Assembly: GCF_003865135.1 (NCBI RefSeq)
Contig: NZ_BHZC01000001.1
Location: 1,178,001 to 1,242,000 of the forward strand
Source: Streptomyces chrestomyceticus JCM 4735
Lineage (GTDB): Bacteria > Actinomycetota > Actinomycetes > Streptomycetales > Streptomycetaceae
DNA: 64,000 bases
Reading direction: 5' to 3'
Part shown: one piece after another, positions 60,734-64,000 of the stretch
How positions within the stretch are numbered: position 1 is the first letter of the stretch
How the letters are laid out: each line of letters opens with the position of its first letter
Made by a program: the position numbers and the translations under genes
The notes under the pieces: generated by a model
Database searches by the model: none
The model's input: the letters and a program-made list of their open reading frames with translations, nothing else
Told to the model about the DNA's origin: nothing

Positions 60734-62754
60734 TGACGGTCCCCCCGGCCTCCCCCGCCCCCGGCGACCCGTACCGGCTCGGCGCCCACTGGGACGGCTC
60801 CGGCACCTCCTTCGCCGTGTACTCCTCGGCCGGCGCGTACGGCGGCTCCGTCGAACTGTGCCTGCTCGGCGAAGGCGGCGAGCGGCGGCTCCCGATGGCG
60901 GTGGACTGCGACATCTGGCACACGTACGTCCCGGGCGCGGGACCCGGCCAGGGCTACGGGTACCGCGCGCACGGCCCGTTCGCGCCCGCACGCGGCCTGC
61001 GCTTCGACCCGTCGAGGCTGCTGCTCGACCCGTACGCGCGCATCCTGAAGCCGACCGGGGAGCGCACGCTGCTCCCGCTGCTCGCCGACCCGGCGTTCGA
61101 CTGGGGCGACGACCGGGCGCCACGCCACCCGTGGTCCCGGACGATCCTGTACGAGACGCACGTCAAGGGCCTGACCGCGCGGCACCCCGAGGTGCCCGCG
61201 CCCCTCCGCGGCACGTACGCCGGGCTGGCGCACCCCGCCGTCATCGGGCACCTGAACCGCCTCGGCGTGACGGCCGTCGAACTGATGCCGGTGCACCAGT
61301 TCCTCCCCGAGACGTTCCTCCTCGACCGCGGCCTGACCAACTACTGGGGCTACTCCACCATCGGCTTCTTCGCGCCGCACGCCGCCTACAGCTCGACCGG
61401 CCACGAGGGCGGCCAGATCACCGAGTTCAAGGCGATGGTCAAAGCGCTGCACGCGGCCGGGATCGAAGTGATTCTCGACGTCGTCTACAACCACACCGCC
61501 GAAGGCCCGCCCGACGACCCCACCCTGAGCTTCCGCGGCCTGGCCAACGAGATCTACTACCGCCTGGACCCGGCCGACCCGGCCCGCTACGTGGACACCA
61601 CCGGCACCCGCAACACGCTGAACGCGGGCCGCCCCGAAGTACTGCGCCTGATCATGGACTCGTTGCGGTACTGGATCACCGAGATGCACGTGGACGGCTT
61701 CCGCTTCGACCTGGCCGCGACCCTGGCCCGCCAGTACGGCTACGTCGACCGGCTGGCCGCCTTCTTCGGCCTGCTCCACCAGGACCCGGTCGTCGGCCGC
61801 GCCAAACTCGTCGCCGAACCCTGGGACGTCGGCGCGCCCGACAGCTACCAGGTGGGCCGCTTCCCGCCCGGCTGGAACGAGTGGAACGACCGCTACCGCG
61901 ACACCGTGCGCGACTTCTGGCGGGGCCGCCCGGCCGTCGGCGGCCTGGCGAGCCGGATCGCCGGCTCCGCCGACCTGTACGCCCCCGAACGGCGCGGCCC
62001 CGACGCCTCCGTCAACTTCCTCACCTGCCACGACGGCATGACCCTGACCGACCTGGTCACCTATGCGCAGAAGCACAACGAGGCCAACGGCGAGCACAAC
62101 CGCGACGGCACGGACGACAACCGCTCCGCCAACTACGGCGTGGAGGGCCCGACGCGCGACCCCGCCATCGTCTCCGTCCGCGAACGCCAGCGCCGCAACC
62201 TGCTCGCCACCCTGCTCCTCTCCCAGGGCTGCACGATGCTCCACGGCGGCGACGAACTCGGCCGTACGCAAGGCGGCAACAACAACGCGTACTGCCAGGA
62301 CAACCCCACGAGCTGGTACGACTGGTCGGCACCCACCCCCCTCACCGACTTCGTGCGGCGGGCCGTCGCCCTGCAACGCGACCACCCGGTACTCCGACGC
62401 ACCGCCTTCCTCACAGGTTCCGGCAACCCTCCGGACATCGCCTGGTACGACCGCGAGGGCCGCCCGATGACCCCGGCCCGCTGGGACGACCCGGCCACCC
62501 GCTTCCTGGCCTTCCTCCTCGCCGGAGACCGCGCGGCAGCACCCGACACCGACCTCCTCGCCCTCCTCAACTCCGGTGCGGACGCGGTGGACTTCCCGGT
62601 CCCGGGGCGGCCCGGCGCGGTGTACGAAGTGGTCCTGGACACCACGGCACCGGACGGCGCTCCGGCGGCCTCGGCCACCCTGAAGACAGGCGACGTGTGC
62701 ACCGTCCCGGCCCGCACGGTGTGGGTGGCGACGGCCGGGCTGCCGGGCAGTTGA
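60733..62754 (+). CDS. glgX: Glycogen debranching enzyme, GlgX-type (GH13)
   Basis: 673 residues. An N-terminal CBM48 (GTSFAVYSSAGAYGGSVELC, RAHGPF) precedes the GH13 barrel: DVVYNHT (249-255), nucleophile Asp326 in VDGFRFDLA, Glu362 in LVAEPWDVG, and CHDG at 432-435. It hydrolyses alpha-1,6 branches of phosphorylase-limited glycogen. ATG 60733 overlaps the cupin stop. Typical GlgX neighbours (glgP, treZ, malQ) are absent, so this may be a specialised paralogue serving the oxidation operon. Confidence 0.93.
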   Translation: MTVPPASPAPGDPYRLGAHWDGSGTSFAVYSSAGAYGGSVELCLLGEGGERRLPMAVDCDIWHTYVPGAGPGQGYGYRAHGPFAPARGLRFDPSRLLLDPYARILKPTGERTLLPLLADPAFDWGDDRAPRHPWSRTILYETHVKGLTARHPEVPAPLRGTYAGLAHPAVIGHLNRLGVTAVELMPVHQFLPETFLLDRGLTNYWGYSTIGFFAPHAAYSSTGHEGGQITEFKAMVKALHAAGIEVILDVVYNHTAEGPPDDPTLSFRGLANEIYYRLDPADPARYVDTTGTRNTLNAGRPEVLRLIMDSLRYWITEMHVDGFRFDLAATLARQYGYVDRLAAFFGLLHQDPVVGRAKLVAEPWDVGAPDSYQVGRFPPGWNEWNDRYRDTVRDFWRGRPAVGGLASRIAGSADLYAPERRGPDASVNFLTCHDGMTLTDLVTYAQKHNEANGEHNRDGTDDNRSANYGVEGPTRDPAIVSVRERQRRNLLATLLLSQGCTMLHGGDELGRTQGGNNNAYCQDNPTSWYDWSAPTPLTDFVRRAVALQRDHPVLRRTAFLTGSGNPPDIAWYDREGRPMTPARWDDPATRFLAFLLAGDRAAAPDTDLLALLNSGADAVDFPVPGRPGAVYEVVLDTTAPDGAPAASATLKTGDVCTVPARTVWVATAGLPGS

Positions 62755-62815
62755 CGACGCCCGTAAAGTGCCCGGGACAGCACCCACGCGCACCGCCAGG
62801 TCAGGGAGAACCGGA

Positions 62816-63334
62816 ATGCCGATACGCACCACCAGACCGCTCCAGGCCCTACCGCTCGCCGCGACCGTGCTCACCGGCACGGTCGCGCTCTACATGGCGC
62901 TGGTCGCGTTCGGCAACATCACCGACTTCGGCACCAACCAGGCGTTCGTCCAGCACGTCCTGGCCATGGACACCACCTTCAAGGACCCGGACCTGATGTG
63001 GCGAGCCGTCGAGTCCCGCACGCTCCAGAACATCGCGTACGTCCTGATCATCATCTGGGAGACGGCCGCCGCACTGGTCCTCGTCGCGGCGACCGTCCTG
63101 TGGGCACGCGAACTGCGCCGGGGCTCGGGGTACGCCGGGGCGCGCCGTGTCGCCACCGCCGGACTGCTGATGGTGCTGCTGCTGTTCGGCGCGGGCTTCA
63201 TCGCGATCGGCGGCGAGTGGTTCTCCATGTGGCAGTCCAAGACCTGGAACGGCCTGGAGGCGGCCACGCGCAACTTCGTGGTGGCGGGAGTGGCGTTGGT
63301 GGTCGTGCATCTGCGGGCGGCCGACGAGCGGTGA
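62816..63334 (+). CDS. DUF2165-like membrane protein
   Basis: 172 residues from ATG 62816, with GGGAGAA upstream. Four membrane segments are visible (LPLAATVLTGTVALYMALVA, IAYVLIIIWETAAALVLVAA, ATAGLLMVLLLFGAGFIAIG and FVVAGVALVVVHL). FGNITDFGTNQAFVQHVLAM and GGEWFSMWQSKTWNGLE are hallmarks of DUF2165. Function unknown. It lies 61 bases past glgX, with a terminator after it. Confidence 0.85.
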   Translation: MPIRTTRPLQALPLAATVLTGTVALYMALVAFGNITDFGTNQAFVQHVLAMDTTFKDPDLMWRAVESRTLQNIAYVLIIIWETAAALVLVAATVLWARELRRGSGYAGARRVATAGLLMVLLLFGAGFIAIGGEWFSMWQSKTWNGLEAATRNFVVAGVALVVVHLRAADER

Positions 63335-63361
63335 CGCCCGGCATCCAGCGGCGGCCGGGCG
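63335..63361. terminator. Bidirectional terminator
   Basis: CGCCCGGC (63335-63342) pairs with GCCGGGCG (63354-63361) around an 11-base loop, starting at the base after the TGA of the DUF2165-like gene and five bases from the stop of the convergent gene. Confidence 0.65.
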
Positions 63362-63365
63362 CCGG

Positions 63366-63833
63366 TCAGCGAGCGGCGTAGCCCTCGTCCTCCTGGCAGA
63401 TGCGCATGGCCGTGCTGTGGAATCTCAGCACCCGCAGCTCCGCATCCCTGCGGAACAGCACGCCGGAATGCTCGACGCGGAGCCAGACCTCGTCCGGGTC
63501 CACTTCGCGAGGCACGCACTCGGTGACCTGATAGCCGTCCGCGGCCAGATCGCGGACCAGCCGGGGAATCCTGGGGAGGCGTTCGCGTACGTACTTCCCC
63601 GGGGCACTGGGCAGGGAGAGGACCCGGCGACCGTGGTCGATCTCCATGTGCCAGAGCCGCCCCTTGCTCGTGAATCCCAGCTCCAGGTCCCCGTACAGGC
63701 AGTACACCGGGTCCGGCGCCTGTGCCGCGAAGGCTTCGGGTTCGCCCCAGCGGGCCACCACGTCGCGGTACAGGACTCCGTGTGTGGCCACACCGAGCCC
63801 TCCCGTACGCAGAAGCTCCGAAAGCAACGTCAA
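63366..63833 (-). CDS. Hypothetical protein, possible immunity/SMI1-like type
   Basis: 155 residues, no recognised domain and no signal peptide. It is mixed alpha/beta (TLLSELLRTGGLGVATHGVL, PDPVYCLYGDLELGFTSKGR, RIPRLVRDLAADGYQVTECV, VWLRVEHSGVLFRRDA). Small acidic Streptomyces proteins of this style often sit next to secreted or polymorphic toxin-like genes as immunity proteins; here this rests only on style and position upstream of a truncated gene, so it is weak. Start ATG 63833. Confidence 0.5.
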   Translation of the reverse strand: MTLLSELLRTGGLGVATHGVLYRDVVARWGEPEAFAAQAPDPVYCLYGDLELGFTSKGRLWHMEIDHGRRVLSLPSAPGKYVRERLPRIPRLVRDLAADGYQVTECVPREVDPDEVWLRVEHSGVLFRRDAELRVLRFHSTAMRICQEDEGYAAR

Positions 63834-63933
63834 GAAAAACCGCTCCTCGCGGGTGTGAGGGGCCTTTCGCCCCGCCTGTCTTTTACGCGTCGCATCATAC
63901 GAAAGGGCGCCGACGTCCTCAGCGCCCGGTCTT

Positions 63934-64000
63934 TCACCATTCGATGCGATATCCGGTCAGCCACGCGTCGGCCCCGTCGCCCCCGCGCCCGACACTGCGC
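63934..64000 (-). CDS. C-terminal end of a gene running off the window
   Basis: A minus-strand frame open from the window edge ends in GGDGADAWLTGYRIEW and a TGA at 63934-63936. Third positions are mostly G or C. Only 21 codons are visible, so the family cannot be given. It lies 100 bases upstream of the hypothetical gene on the same strand and may share its transcript. Confidence 0.4.
   Translation of the reverse strand, partial: RSVGRGGDGADAWLTGYRIEW

Overview
The window is very GC-rich, with GTG and TTG starts used alongside ATG, short 1 to 8 base gene overlaps (ATGA, GTGA, TGATG) and many secreted hydrolases. Its families (EgtABCD ergothioneine genes, a selinadiene-type sesquiterpene synthase, an LAL regulator, an MmyB-type XRE regulator, soluble bacterial P450s) point to Streptomyces or a close relative, probably chromosomal. 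I saw no rRNA, tRNA, CRISPR array, prophage or intact insertion sequence.

Layout. 1-0.5 kb: 3' part of a DeoR-type regulator. 0.5-6.7 kb: a small aromatic gene group, with a tyrosine ammonia-lyase-like enzyme, a degenerate ketosynthase, a ketosynthase with C-H-H triad and a frameshifted P450 on the minus strand, facing an acyl-CoA ligase on the plus strand. 6.7-8.8 kb: an unusual HTH/MarR-like regulator divergent from an intact P450, with a TGCAAC palindrome between them. 8.8-14.05 kb: a complete oligopeptide/nickel-type ABC importer operon. 14.1-16.7 kb: NlpC/P60-like protein, TPM-domain membrane protein and a small secreted protein. 16.8-21.3 kb: two adjacent acyl-CoA dehydrogenases and a quinone oxidoreductase, divergent from an XRE regulator. 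21.2-28.8 kb: GH18, SDR, SRPBCC, a phytoene-desaturase-like flavoprotein, the terpene synthase, a dehalogenase/epoxide-hydrolase-like enzyme and a HAD phosphatase. 28.8-34.4 kb: an LAL regulator divergent from a metallo-beta-lactamase-fold hydrolase and a type-B carboxylesterase.

34.7-39.35 kb is the ergothioneine operon egtABCD, closed by an 18-bp terminator hairpin; egtE is not in the window. 39.4-42.8 kb (minus strand) holds a thioesterase, an alpha/beta hydrolase, a small frame-disrupted gene and a large secreted protein. 42.9-50.8 kb (mostly plus strand) holds a frameshifted proline-rich surface protein, a DUF4239-like membrane protein, an APH-like kinase, two unrelated phospholipase C-type enzymes, an Ag85/esterase-D-like secreted protein, a trypsin-like protease and an endonuclease III-like protein. 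50.9-55.4 kb holds transketolase coupled to an NDH-2-like flavoprotein, and a quinone oxidoreductase.

55.4-62.8 kb is the most unusual part: a compact plus-strand operon joining a protein with a CBM48-like domain and a gluconate-2-dehydrogenase-subunit-3-like domain, a GMC oxidoreductase, two large cupin proteins and a GlgX-type debranching enzyme. No export signals are evident, so it may be a cytosolic alpha-glucan oxidation system. 62.8-64 kb: a DUF2165-like membrane protein, an unrecognised protein and the C-terminal end of another gene.

Three genes (P450 at 3.8-5.05 kb, proline-rich protein at 42.9-43.7 kb, GMC oxidoreductase at 56.5-58.3 kb) are each broken by one apparently missing base, most economically in a run of five C/G. 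A small gene at 39.4-39.6 kb may be the same. This repeated signature looks more like homopolymer undercalling in the assembly than independent gene decay, and should be settled before any of them is called a pseudogene.
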